NCBI GenBank assembly: GCA_035578905.1
Contig: JAQJVL010000247.1
Coordinates: 434,001 to 498,000, forward strand
DNA: 64,000 bases
Direction: 5' to 3'
Source: Stictocephala bisonia
Taxonomy: Eukaryota; Arthropoda; Insecta; Hemiptera; Membracidae
Of this stretch, positions 24,046 to 34,470 are shown piece after piece (position 1 is the stretch's first letter; every line of letters starts with the position of its first letter). Position numbers and translations under genes: made by a program. Under the pieces are notes generated by a model, which did not search any database, was not told the DNA's origin, and saw nothing but the letters and a program-made list of their open reading frames with translations.

Positions 24046-26864
24046 TTGTCGCCTATAAAATTGACTTGGTCCGCTGCGGGTTTTCGGTAGTTGGCAGGTG
24101 GTGGCCCGTCAGTCAATGGTGGCTGGTCCCCGGTTGGACGGTAGTCAGCAGATGGTAGTTGTCCCAATGGTTGATACTGCTCTGAGGGTGGATTCTGAAC
24201 GATGGATAAACATTGACTTGGAGGCAGTGGAGGGAACTGGTCAGTAGAGTTGAGTTGGAGTTCAGGAGATTGAGCACTTAGTATAATATTACGCAGGATA
24301 TTTATAAATTCGTGGTGCTTAAGGCCATTTCGCAAGTTCCTCCTTGATCGCTCGTCCTGTACAATAATTCTTACTGCTGCGCCAGTTGCCTTTTGAAGCG
24401 CTACTATATTTTTCACAAACAGCTGAGGGTGTATGTTATCTCTCATACAACCAAGTGGGGAACAAACAAGTTTTTTAAACCCGCGATGTAGAACGTCCTC
24501 TGTTAAATGATCCAGTGCATTGTTGTAGTCTTCCTCTGTAGGTTTATCGCAATATTTTGGCTTTGTAATTAAACCATAAACAGCTGCTTGGTTTTTAGAG
24601 CGTTGTATGCACAGATAGTTGCTCACACACTCAGAGACCTTGGGGTGACCAAAACTCTTTCTAAATTTAACGGCCACACCTGCGCTCATCTGACGTTGGT
24701 CTCCAAAGTCCCCTGAGATGCAATGGGCGAACGCCACCTCAGGATCATGTTCATAAGTGTTTATAATGTCTGCCATGTCCGCTTCTATAATTTCGATCTC
24801 CTGCTTCCAAGGGGTCTCAATGTGAATATTTGTAAGTGGGTTATCCCCATCTTTAACCTGGATGGTTTCCGTTTCTGATGCCTCCACCAATACGGCCTCT
24901 GATTGAAGTTCCGTAGTAGTAAAAAAGTCCTGCACCATTGAGTTTGCCATGTTTATTATTTCCCTTGCTATATAACTCTTGCCTCTCTTGTTGATGTGCA
25001 GACCATGTTTAGTATGATAACTGCTCTGTAGAAGATATAGATCCAGTATCTTGATATTGGGTTGGTTGTAGGTTAGATTTCTTATCATTAAATTTGTATC
25101 CTTTATCAATTCATTAACATTACTATTTGCACTTAGATCATATCTATATGGAATTGTCGATAATATAATATTGGTGTGACTAAATAGTTGCAGTTGATCT
25201 TGTATATACTGGGAATATGTTTTTAAAAATAGTTGTTTATTTTTGCAAGTTTGCTGTGTTATATTATTAGTTCCCCCGATGACTACAACGCAGTCATTCT
25301 TTGACAATGTCTTGAATTCAGTGGAATTGGTTATGGAGAGCATTATTGGTTGGATTGTTGCACCGGGTTGACATATACCATAGATTTTATATTTTCCATC
25401 GTTCTCAAGTCCTAGGATGGTGGAGAGTCCTCTTCCTTGGCTATCACTCGCCACTGTTAATACATGTTTGTTTGGCTGTATGGCCATGAGTTCTTCTTGT
25501 AGATTTATTTTAGGCTTCAAGATGCTTCTCTTCACGTCCCTGGTGTTAATTTTACTGATAAGACATGGCGTATCATTAAAGACATTATTAAAATCGTCAT
25601 CAGTTGATTTGTTTAGGATTTCAAATCTGTTCTTCTGTCTTATCTCCTTTCCTCCATCACTAATTAAGCACCGTCTATGGACTGCCCTGTTCTTTTTTTT
25701 ATTTTTTACTAGTTTCCAATCTTGCGTGCGTAGTAGGGTTGTCTTTTTTGGTTGCCTATGGGTACTGGGTATGTTATCAGTTTTATTAATAATTAACTGT
25801 TGTCTATCTTGTTTTGCTTCATTAAACCATTTTAAGAAGGGAGTATCTTGATTGACCTTACAGTAGTGATTGGCTACATACTGCGTGTTTGCCAAGACAT
25901 GGATACCGCATTCAAACGATTTCTTTTGTTGAATGCATGGAATCTCTATAACATTGTTTGGTTGCACCCCCATATTTCTAGCAACTATCTCAGCGGAGAC
26001 TCTGTTTAATGGTTGCAAGGAGTCAAAATGATATGATTTATTGTGCCCTCTGTCAAAAATTAATAAACTCCAATGTGATCCACTGTCATCCTTTGCGGCA
26101 TCAGAACAATCACTTATGCACGCAAAGATGAATCGTCTCACCGGGGCAAATAAAAATTTGAAGCAGTCACTGTCATTTACAGTATCTGGCGTGGCAAATC
26201 GGATAGTTAGTGTTACTGACGGACCCAGGAACAAGATGTCATCACAGTCAATCGACTCGGAAATGGCAGTAAAATAATCATTAATTACTTTGTCCTCCAG
26301 CCACTTATTCCTATTCCAAGGATTAGTATTACACTTAATATATTCATTTTGGATAATTTCCAATTCAAGTTTTAGTTTTTGTATATCCCTGTATTTAGAG
26401 TTATCTTTTTTTATATATTGGGATTTAATATTTTTTATTTCATTTTGTAAGCACAGATTGTCTCTATTTAGTGAGTCACATTTATTATGAGAGTCTTGAA
26501 GTTCCCTCTTCAATTTTTGAATGTTATTATTTAGAGATATTTTTTCATCGTATTCCGCTTCTTGTATGTAAAATGATTTATTCATTTCCAGTTCTCTTTG
26601 TTTTTTTTCTAACCCTAATTTGGTACCTAGTGAAGCAATTTCCCTAAGTGATAAGTCAAGGTTGTTGGTTTTTTCCTCATTATCTAAGAGGGTCGTGTCA
26701 CATTGTTTTATTAGTAGTTTTATAGTACTAATAAGATTTAATAGGTCACTGTTGGGATAATTAGCTTTCAATTTATTTATTTCATAAGAGATCTGGGCTA
26801 TGTACTCCTCCATATGTTGACGATCATCAGAGCATTCCAAAACAAGGTCATCAAAATAACTCAT
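24033..26864 (-). CDS. LINE B ORF1: coiled coil, Ulp1-like protease, SGNH hydrolase and TARG1-like macrodomain
   Basis: A 943-residue ORF1 protein starting at ATG 26864. Residues about 60-175 are charged and heptad-rich, a probable coiled coil for self-association. Residues about 185-345 resemble C48 (Ulp1/SENP) cysteine proteases: His264 in SHWSLL, Asp281 in HFDSL, Gln313 and Cys319 in ECGIHVL, with the usual Gln-to-Cys spacing of six. Residues about 350-450 are basic. Residues about 465-640 form an SGNH hydrolase: Ser475 in SDSQGRGL, GGTNN (530-534) and HGLHINKRGK (620-629), with His where DxxH enzymes have Asp. Residues about 690-840 match the macrodomain of TARG1/OARD1: AHCISGD, SAGVAVKFRKSFG and SPLGCMRDN with Asp809. 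The last 70 residues are Pro/Gln-rich. Substrates are unknown. No zinc knuckle or PHD is visible. Confidence 0.85.
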   Translation of the reverse strand: MSYFDDLVLECSDDRQHMEEYIAQISYEINKLKANYPNSDLLNLISTIKLLIKQCDTTLLDNEEKTNNLDLSLREIASLGTKLGLEKKQRELEMNKSFYIQEAEYDEKISLNNNIQKLKRELQDSHNKCDSLNRDNLCLQNEIKNIKSQYIKKDNSKYRDIQKLKLELEIIQNEYIKCNTNPWNRNKWLEDKVINDYFTAISESIDCDDILFLGPSVTLTIRFATPDTVNDSDCFKFLFAPVRRFIFACISDCSDAAKDDSGSHWSLLIFDRGHNKSYHFDSLQPLNRVSAEIVARNMGVQPNNVIEIPCIQQKKSFECGIHVLANTQYVANHYCKVNQDTPFLKWFNEAKQDRQQLIINKTDNIPSTHRQPKKTTLLRTQDWKLVKNKKKNRAVHRRCLISDGGKEIRQKNRFEILNKSTDDDFNNVFNDTPCLISKINTRDVKRSILKPKINLQEELMAIQPNKHVLTVASDSQGRGLSTILGLENDGKYKIYGICQPGATIQPIMLSITNSTEFKTLSKNDCVVVIGGTNNITQQTCKNKQLFLKTYSQYIQDQLQLFSHTNIILSTIPYRYDLSANSNVNELIKDTNLMIRNLTYNQPNIKILDLYLLQSSYHTKHGLHINKRGKSYIAREIINMANSMVQDFFTTTELQSEAVLVEASETETIQVKDGDNPLTNIHIETPWKQEIEIIEADMADIINTYEHDPEVAFAHCISGDFGDQRQMSAGVAVKFRKSFGHPKVSECVSNYLCIQRSKNQAAVYGLITKPKYCDKPTEEDYNNALDHLTEDVLHRGFKKLVCSPLGCMRDNIHPQLFVKNIVALQKATGAAVRIIVQDERSRRNLRNGLKHHEFINILRNIILSAQSPELQLNSTDQFPPLPPSQCLSIVQNPPSEQYQPLGQLPSADYRPTGDQPPLTDGPPPANYRKPAADQVNFIGDNFLG

Positions 26865-26999
26865 GTTATTATTTAAAACAATTATACAACATCACAAGAA
26901 GTATATGTTATATATTTACATAGGTCTAGGGTCAATTAAAAATGTTTGTAAACTCCTAAAGAGAAAAAAAAAAAAAGAAAGCCGTGGTACTAATTACTC

Positions 27000-27140
27000 A
27001 GGAAAGATTTAAAATAAAATTCTGTATTCACAATTGAACTCGGCAAAAAGTCTGTCCTTATGGAAGGACTCGAACGCAGTTTATCGATAGACAGTTATCA
27101 GGCTTAGAGAACCCAACTCTACCGTCTCAGCCACGGAGAC
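27000..27140 (-). mobile_element. tRNA-derived SINE head
   Basis: On the minus strand the sequence starts GTCTCCGTGGCTGAGACGG, with a pol III A box TGGCTGAGACGG (27122-27133). Next come an anticodon-arm-like stretch and a B box, GTTCGAGTCC (27066-27075), in a tRNA-like arrangement at normal spacing. It resembles a type-II (Leu/Ser-like) tRNA but is degenerate and continues into non-tRNA sequence, so a SINE fits better than a gene. The 3' end is unclear; a T-rich run on this strand lies at about 26962-26975. Confidence 0.65.
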
Positions 27141-28013
27141 AAAGTTGAATAAACGACTTGGCTTGTTGATAAGGTGCTCCTATCAGAAGTTATGACAACG
27201 TGGACGTGTGCAGTAAAAGTCCAATCCTCGTTAGTGAGGTTAGTATTACACGATGCCAAAAGTACTTACTGTGTCACATTACAAACACACGGAACTATAT
27301 AAAAAACGTCGAGCACTCTAAAATAGATCAGCCGACCGGTTATTTACGCCACGAGAACACTATAACACATTAATAACATAATTAATCATGGAGCGTAGGT
27401 TCCTACGTGATCACCGTGTAGGCTCAGGCCTACCAACAATGTCTACCCAGTTGGAATATACAAGTTTTTACTTTACAAAAACCCCACTTAGCGTCCATTA
27501 AACATCACAAAGCACTCCATACGAATGTTTAATAATCAATACTCTAGTGACGTCATCACACTCTGATACAGAATATAACTGATAGTAAACCCGACATCGA
27601 CCGTGAGGGATTGTCCCGTTCACATTGATGTGATCAAATGGATTCGATGAAATTTAATATTCTGAGTAAATGGAGCCACCCCTTTCAAACCCCTCTCGAC
27701 CAACAGGGACGATATAAATATGATTTCCGCCATTTACGTTCGCTTATGGCCATTAATGTTTTATAAATTCTCTCCGCATCCCCTGATTTTTCTCCGCTCA
27801 CTGATGGTTAAGTTTAGTCAGTTGAAGTATTCATTTGATTTGGCTGTAACTTACTAACTAACCCTGTATTTGATTGATTAAAGGACTTTAACTGGTATTT
27901 TAATAATTATTTCATAAGATATTTCGTATTTAAATTTTCCTAGTTAATTTAATTGATGTTTAAATTTAAATTACATTAAGATATTTTTCGTTAGTTCACT
28001 TCCGTACCCATAA
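27141..28013. other. no recognised feature
   Basis: Mixed composition, with GC-richer patches near 27180-27270 and 27590-27800. No ORF above background and no repeat match within the window. Confidence 0.4.
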
Positions 28014-28135
28014 CTTAGGTTAACCTAACATAACCAAACCGAACCTAACATACTACGCAAACCTAACATAACCCAACCAAACTTAACATAAACAAACATA
28101 ACATAAAGTAAACAAACCTAACACAACCTAACCAA
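28014..28135. repeat. degenerate AACCTAACAT-type array
   Basis: Loose repetition of AACCTAACAT, ACCAAACC and AACATAA motifs. It looks like a diverged pentamer array related to the telomere-like AACCT tracts elsewhere in the window. Confidence 0.6.
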
Positions 28136-28870
28136 TGTATTGGTGGTGAATTAACGGAAAAGGTCGAAATATTACTTATTTTTTTGAAAAATGATATATG
28201 CAATTTTACTTTGAATTAAATTTTGTATAAACTTATTATTGACTAATAAGGGACGTGGTGTAATGCAGTGAAGGCAACCTATATTTAAATGGAATAAATA
28301 GTATTTAATCAGTTATAGTGATATTAACTTTAGGCTACGGCACCTTACCAGTATTACTAACCAATAAACACTGTTAAAACTGTTGCTGTATTGATTCCTG
28401 TGTGAATCACTATCGTAAACCCGACTTACTAAATTCTATAATATTTGTATTTTTTCATTACATTTTTTAATAATTAGTGTTTTGTAATGGATTACTTGTT
28501 TTGTATTAAATTTCTGTCAACATGTAATATGCAAATGAACACTTTTTTCAATAAAGTAGATGTAACACAAATCGAACTATCATCAGTACATGTGTTTTTA
28601 CTTATTTTACTTATCTATTTACTATAAAGCTCGTCTGAACTTAAAAGTCGCTTTAAAATTGCTAAATGGCAAACGATTGGGTCATATTTTAATCCACTCT
28701 TGTAACATTAATGCAATACAGTATTTGTTTTACCAATCCTACCATTCTTTAAAACCATTTTAATGGTAACTACAATATAACTAGAGTTTGTGCAATCTTG
28801 GAACAAAATATTTTACTTGTATGTAAAAAGTATTTACTGATTTATGTTTCTTCAAAACGATAGTAAAAAT
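28136..28870. other. AT-rich DNA, nothing recognised
   Basis: No ORF or repeat of note. Confidence 0.4.
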
Positions 28871-29109
28871 AAGTCTGTTTACGATCCCAAATAATAAATG
28901 TGTTTGCGTCATATTTCTTTCTTGGCCATGACCATTTTTAACCGCCAAAAGAAGGAAGCTCTTTTTAAAAATACTACTTTCGCAAGCAGTAAATAAAAAC
29001 CTCATCACTAATTCACTACGGGATCGCCCTTCCAAATCTGTTTTGAAGAGGCATTTCTTTGTTAATATTTTCCCTCTGGTTTTTTAAACGAGCCTTTTTT
29101 AGGGTAAAA
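28871..29109 (+). repeat. dispersed repeat family E, copy 2
   Basis: Partner of 312-558 in the same orientation, running from GTCTGTTTACGATCCCAAA to the GAGCCTTTTTTAGGGTAAAA end. The minus-strand short ORFs in the two copies are not conserved. Confidence 0.7.
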
Positions 29110-29384
29110 CATGTCTTGATTTACAATTATTTTAAGAGGAAATATATATAGAGTATAATATCTTTTTCAGCTACCATTTAATAATTAAAATATTTATAAA
29201 TGTTGTGGAAAAAATCCAAAAGTCATTAGATATTAATAAAAATATCTAGTGATCTCGTATCAAAAAGCTAATTCCAATCCATCATGACATTTTAAGACCT
29301 GTCTCACTGATTATATTTACGCTTGCTAATCCCTCCGTATAACACAACAGGGAGAAGCCTGTAACTATGTGATCCCTTGTTTGA
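29110..29384. other. possible downstream decay of the LINE at 29385-29950
   Basis: The minus strand here may continue the decayed retrotransposon, but I cannot follow a reading frame with confidence. Confidence 0.3.
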
Positions 29385-29950
29385 GTGTACTCTCACATGA
29401 CTTATATAGTTTCAATCCCCTTACGTCAGTTCGGAACCGATTTAACAGTACCCAATCCATACTAGGGAGGTTCATCCCACCAGTAGATTTTGATGGACGA
29501 AATAAGGAACTTATTTAGTCCATCAAAACTGTTCCGCGCTATGTCCCAACTAGAATGGGCGAGCAATTTAATCATACGTAGAGGTGTGTTTCGAGATTTC
29601 GAGCGCCCGTACTGACGTATAACGAGGAGGTGCGGGGCATTCCAGAAACAATTAATTCTGAAAGTAGTGCCTCTTGACGTCTTATCTCTGGAGAAACTAT
29701 ATTGTACAGCAACGGGTGCCAAGCTAGTGAGTGAAGTTGCCATGAGATTGCCACTATAGCTTTCATGACCCTATTCATTTGGACATCAACTGAATGTGTG
29801 ATCAATTGGACAAGCTTTAGTGTGAATACTATTTAGCCATACGGGAGCACTGTATTCAGCAGCTGAATAGAACAGTGACAAAGCAGTTGTACGCAGGACG
29901 TGGGCGTTCGGCTCCCCAAGTTGTTCCAGCAATATGATGTAATGCATTTC
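29385..29950 (-). pseudogene. decayed Jockey/I-like LINE ORF2 fragment
   Basis: Minus-strand translation across several frames gives the region after the RT of a Jockey/I-type element. In order: LLEQLGEPNAHVLRTTALSL (about 29890-29945), YSAAEYSAPVWLNS (about 29820-29865), LLYNIVSPEIRRQEALLSEL (about 29660-29720), and NLPSMDWVLLNRFRTD near 29410-29465, resembling the DLPRxxWxxLNRxRT block of this group. Frameshifts and stops interrupt it, so it is an old, dead fragment. It differs in type from LINEs A, B and C, which lack these blocks. Confidence 0.8.
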
Positions 29951-30319
29951 CCCTGGTTTTGATTTTAGCTACTGTTTTTTGAAGAAGGCTTTTAACAGCG
30001 ATCGTTAAGGGAAAACACTAGCAGTAAGTTGGTTAGTTAGAAGTAATGTTATGTGTTGGCCCGATGTATTTAGGCCACTGTTATAACGTATGTCACAAAG
30101 TAATCCTAGTTTCATTTTACTTAATTGTAGATTTTAAAAAAGAAACAACAATAGGGTAGATGATGTGAATCAAAGTTACCAGTATGAGTTTTTCGTGTAA
30201 GAGTTCCTGTCACTGGATAACGCATTTTTTGTGTTTGAGAAAACATTGGCAACACAACACCCTTTTATAGGTAGCTAATTTTTCTTTTTTTTTCTAAAAA
30301 TAATAATTATAAATAAAGA
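29951..30319. other. no recognised feature
   Basis: AT-rich, with a T-run near 30285. Nothing supported. Confidence 0.4.
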
Positions 30320-30400
30320 ACTTACCAGTTGGCTCAGTCGGAGATTCGAACTTTGGAATTTGCACTCCGCAATAAACTTAGCCACTGAATCACCACCACG
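30320..30400 (-). repeat. tRNA-like SINE fragment
   Basis: On the minus strand GTGGTGATTCAGTGGCTAAG precedes a B box, AGTTCGAATCTC (30341-30352), at tRNA-like spacing. The acceptor stem does not close and the folds are degenerate, so it is a tRNA-derived repeat fragment or pseudo-tRNA, not a gene. Confidence 0.5.
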
Positions 30401-32399
30401 CCGTCAAAATAGATGGTATTCGATTAAAATTTCCCACACTTACACTAACGGCCAATAAATTAGTACAATTGCGGTAGAATGTGCTCGTTAGTAAAATTTA
30501 AATAACAATTAATAAATCTAATAAAAAAATTATAAAAATGAAAACTAATTAAAAAGAACAAGCAGGGTGAATGGTAAATTATTTGGTGTCATCTGACAGT
30601 AAATCTCACTCTCTTTGATAAGCAAGTCTTAAAGGGTTCAATGAGTGTAATTAATATAGACCCTGGGTGTCACTTAGCTGATCCTTTATAAAGTGGAGGC
30701 TGATTGGGGTTACAAATGTTTGTCTCTATCGGTTGGTAGTGAGCAAGGGGGCAGAAACAATTTTATAAGCACAAATTTTATAAGTGTTTTTTTATAATGT
30801 TTTAAAAAAACAACACCTATTTTATGTGCTCTCTCATTTTAATTGATATTGTATATTCTTTTAATATGTTTAAATTGTTATGAAACAGTATGTTTATTTA
30901 TTTGTATTTATTCATATGTTTATTTTGTTAATTCTAGTGATAGACCAGTACTTTCATAAACATGAAGAATCATGTAATATAATTGATCATTCTTTTAAAC
31001 GCGTACGTGTAATGAATTTTGTTTATTTACAATTTTTCCATTTTACTACAGATCAAACTTCACTTATATATATAATTTTAGAACTGAAATTTTCAGTCAT
31101 TTTGCTGGTAAATAAGGATTGCGTGGGTTAATTCTCATTTAGCTAAAATATAAGCTAAACGACAGTAATTAGTATTTTAACTGATCAACAATTTTGTAGT
31201 AGGCAATACAAAACGTTGCCCCAAGTTAAGATCACTTATCATTGAAAATTATCGTAAATTTGCTCTCAAGTGAAAAATGGTTTACACGCACTTTGGGATT
31301 TGTTGAGTGTGTTGTTCATTTTATATAATTCCTGTTACAATAAATTTGAAGCACAACAAAAATTTTTTGTTTAGAAAAAAGTTGTAATGTTATAAATATT
31401 ACGGAAACAGTTTTTATTGTACATTTAATGAAATAATACTCTTTTATTTCTCTGACAAATGAGAATGCTATTTAACTCCAAAATGCAAAGTTTTAGGGGA
31501 TCGTTTCCCAAACCGTCAAGCCACCGCTGGCAAGTTGACAGCCCCAGACAGCCCTGTACTAGCCATGAAAACTTACCGCCAGCAGGCCAAAACATACTGT
31601 TCTATGTCAACTGTACGGTTCGTGTTTATTATTATAGTAAGTTTTAGTGAATACTTTATGGTTATAAAGGTCCATTCTAGTGGACCATAGGTTTTTATTA
31701 CGAGTTTTTATGTAATGACAGGTAAAGTTTCACATATTTTACTATGACAAAAGTATTAAAATATTCAATATTTTACAAAAACAAACTTTTGATCCACTTT
31801 CAAATGCCACTGGAGGGAAACGACCACCTTAAGTATAGTTTCGTTGATTTGAGAATAATTTAATTGCTAGTAATCCAAATTATTGTTTAATAAACTGCTA
31901 TAAAACGTAGTAATACAGTTTATGTGACTTAATTATTTAATTTTCAACACTACACTTCACACTACGTGCTACCTTCCAAACCTAACCTATTCAATTGGCA
32001 GCCAGCCACGCTCCCACCATCAGATTGAATGGCGCCGCTCGGGCCTCTATTGCATTGACATTGGGTGAAAACTTATTGATTGACACTTCGCTCTAATTAA
32101 CACCTAATTATCACCTCGGAGCGTGTTTTCGAAACGAGTTGATCCACTCTTGCTGATGAATAGTTTGTATTTTTTGTTAAAATTGGGTTCTTCATTGAAG
32201 AAACGCGCATCTGATAATTGGTTTCTTCAACAAAAAATATCAAAAATATAAAATAAAAAAATAAATACATAAAAAATTCTATTGTTGACGGAAGTTTATT
32301 GGTGTTTGAACTATTAGTTACCTATATTAGGAATTATTATACCTTCACGTAGTCATAGTATGTTTTATAATATTTTATTTTATTTTTTTAAGCATACAT
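30401..32399. other. AT-rich DNA with small GC-richer patches
   Basis: No gene recognised. Patches near 31490-31610 and 31975-32060 are GC-richer. The second includes ATTGGCAGCCAGCC and ATGGCGCCGCTCGG, and a regulatory or transposon origin is possible but unsupported. Confidence 0.35.
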
Positions 32400-32990
32400 T
32401 TCTTTAATTTTTGGGTCAGTCCGTGTCAAATCAACACAGAATTATAGCATTTTGAACCTCACCATTTCAGATGTTGATGAAATTGTTACATAAGTTAAAA
32501 CTATCAAAACTAAGAAAAATACCAAATTTTATTGAAAAATCTCAACCCGTTCAGATTTTACAGCCACGTAAAGTTGTAAAAATCGGCCCAAAATTGTCTG
32601 ACTGACAAATTTTGAAAATGTGATTATGACCCTCCTAGATAAGATAGAGTTGAAACAAGTGTCATTTTCTTGCACTTTTTATGCCCTTTCATTTGATATG
32701 TCACACAACATATGTTGAGAGAAAAATATTTTCACAAATTTCATTTTCAAATTTTGATTTTGATTTTTTCAAAATGCGTACCTTGAATTTTTTTCAAAAA
32801 ATATATGTTTTACTTAATGTATTTAGTAAAGTAATATAAAAATTTGAAAGTGGGATTCCTATGGGTTCATGTTTAAAAAATTAATTTTCAAACAGTTTTC
32901 ATAAAATTTCGTAGCTTATAGTCGTTTTCATATTATAATGGCTTATATATTTAGTACTGTATTTTAGTTTTTCCTAATTAATTTTTTCCT
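32400..32990. repeat. candidate dispersed-element interior
   Basis: About 590 bp beginning GGGTCAGTCCGTGTCAAATC, with poly-purine and poly-pyrimidine alternation. This style resembles the interior of non-autonomous insect elements. There is no second copy in this window and no terminal repeats, so this is a weak call. Confidence 0.25.
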
Positions 32991-33855
32991 TTTACTAAAG
33001 TAAACTTTTTTACCAGGTAGGCATACATTGACCATAACTGGAAGCAATTTAAATATCTAAATTACTTAGTATTTAAAGTTTAAAAAAATGGTATTGCCAA
33101 TGATACAACGCAACGTTAGTTTATAATTCCATTTATAAAATGTATAGTCAAGTAATTAAATGAATAACCATACATTTATCTTACGAAATTAAATGTTAAT
33201 ACACGCTGTTTAAAAAATATTTAAATTCTTGAATGCATGTTGAAGATGATTGTTTGTATTATAAGTTCAGTGTTTTGTAGTAAATGGTAACTTATTATTT
33301 CCACTGATATTGTCTAGTTGTAGAAAAAAATGTGTTTATCGTTAAAATACATGATTTTCGATAAAATATTTTAAAAACCTCTACGATAATATTGTAAAAT
33401 GTAGTACATAAACTCTATATTAAGCCTTAAATATATTACGTAATTGTGTTAAATTTTGAGAATAAATAAATGGAATCACAGGCTCTGTCAACTGTGGAAT
33501 AAAATTCACCCAATTGTGGAGTTTATGTATATGAGGAAGCAGCTTTTCCATACTGACGTGTATAAATAATATTTCAAAATTTTTGTAATAATTTAATTAA
33601 TTGAACTTAAAAAAAATTTATTTCGATATTATATTCAAGCGAGTGTATATATTATATACATTCACACTAATGAATTATTTAAATAGTATCCAACAAAATA
33701 AATCTTGTACCAATTATTTTGTTTTCTAAATTCAGTAATTTATAATTTTTTATAACAAACCATTATGAACAAATTACATAATCTATATCATAGCAAGTTA
33801 CTTATATTCCAACATTACACAGTATTACATTGATATCGTTTTTAGTTAATTATTG
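32991..33855. other. AT-rich DNA, nothing recognised
   Basis: No ORF or repeat of note. Confidence 0.4.
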
Positions 33856-34470
33856 ACAGTACAAGTAAACGCCACACAACACAAATTTATTACAATATAA
33901 GCAAAAAATGCACAAATATATTACAATACAAGTACAAAATGCACAAATATAATGGTGATCGATTTCGGTGAACCACGCTCACCTTCCTCAGACCAGAGGG
34001 ATTCACAAAAGAATGGAAAATGGTGTTCAACAACTCAATTTATAGACCTATGATCACGTGACCCCATTGGCTGGAATCGTCAAAATGGAGGCTGCTGTGA
34101 TATTATTTGTAAATCCCTATTGGATAGTACAAAATGCACAAATATAATGGTGATCGATTTCGGTGAACCACGCTCACCTTCCTCAGACCAGAGGGATCCA
34201 CAAAAGAATGGAAAATGGTGTTCAACAACTCAATTTATAGGCCTATGATCACGTGACCCCATTGGCTGGAATCGTCAAAATGGCGGCTGCTGTGATATTA
34301 TTGGTCCCATTGGTCTTTTGTGAATCCCTCTGGTCTGAGGAAGGTGAGCGTGGTTCACCGAAATCGATCACCATTATATTTGTGCATTTTGTACTTGTAT
34401 TGTAATATATTTGTGCATTTTGTGCTTATATTGTAATAAATTTGTGTTGTGCGACGTTTACTTGTACTGT
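33856..34470. mobile_element. foldback/MITE-like element with 157-bp terminal inverted repeats
   Basis: The left arm (33856-34012), starting ACAGTACAAGTAAACG, is the near-perfect reverse complement of the right arm (34314-34470), ending CGTTTACTTGTACTGT. Inside, a 195-bp segment is tandemly duplicated (33931-34125 and 34126-34320), so each half repeats the GGTGATCGATTTCGG and CCATTGGCTGGAATCG blocks. There is no ORF, so it is non-autonomous. No clear target-site duplication was found, so the superfamily is unassigned. The arms contain a hammerhead-core-like segment. Confidence 0.88.

Larger units (their letters stand above)
20962..26950 (-). mobile_element. nearly full-length non-LTR retrotransposon (LINE B) with a four-domain ORF1
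   Basis: The element lies on the minus strand with two long ORFs in the usual LINE order: ORF1 (26864-24033), then ORF2 (from about 24039 to 21421, with its frame-shifted continuation to 21113). It ends in AATAAATGTCTT followed by a short (ATGTCTT)n tail (plus strand 20962-20987). Short 3' repeats of this kind are typical of CR1/L2-type elements. The 5' UTR appears short, about 90 bp, so the upstream boundary near 26950 is approximate. I found no clear target-site duplication. One open ORF and one with a single 1-nt lesion suggest a young insertion. Confidence 0.9.

Noticed and set aside
27060..27140. A genuine tRNA gene on the minus strand
   Set aside because: A and B boxes are present, but the acceptor stem does not close and the sequence runs into non-tRNA body, so SINE is preferred.
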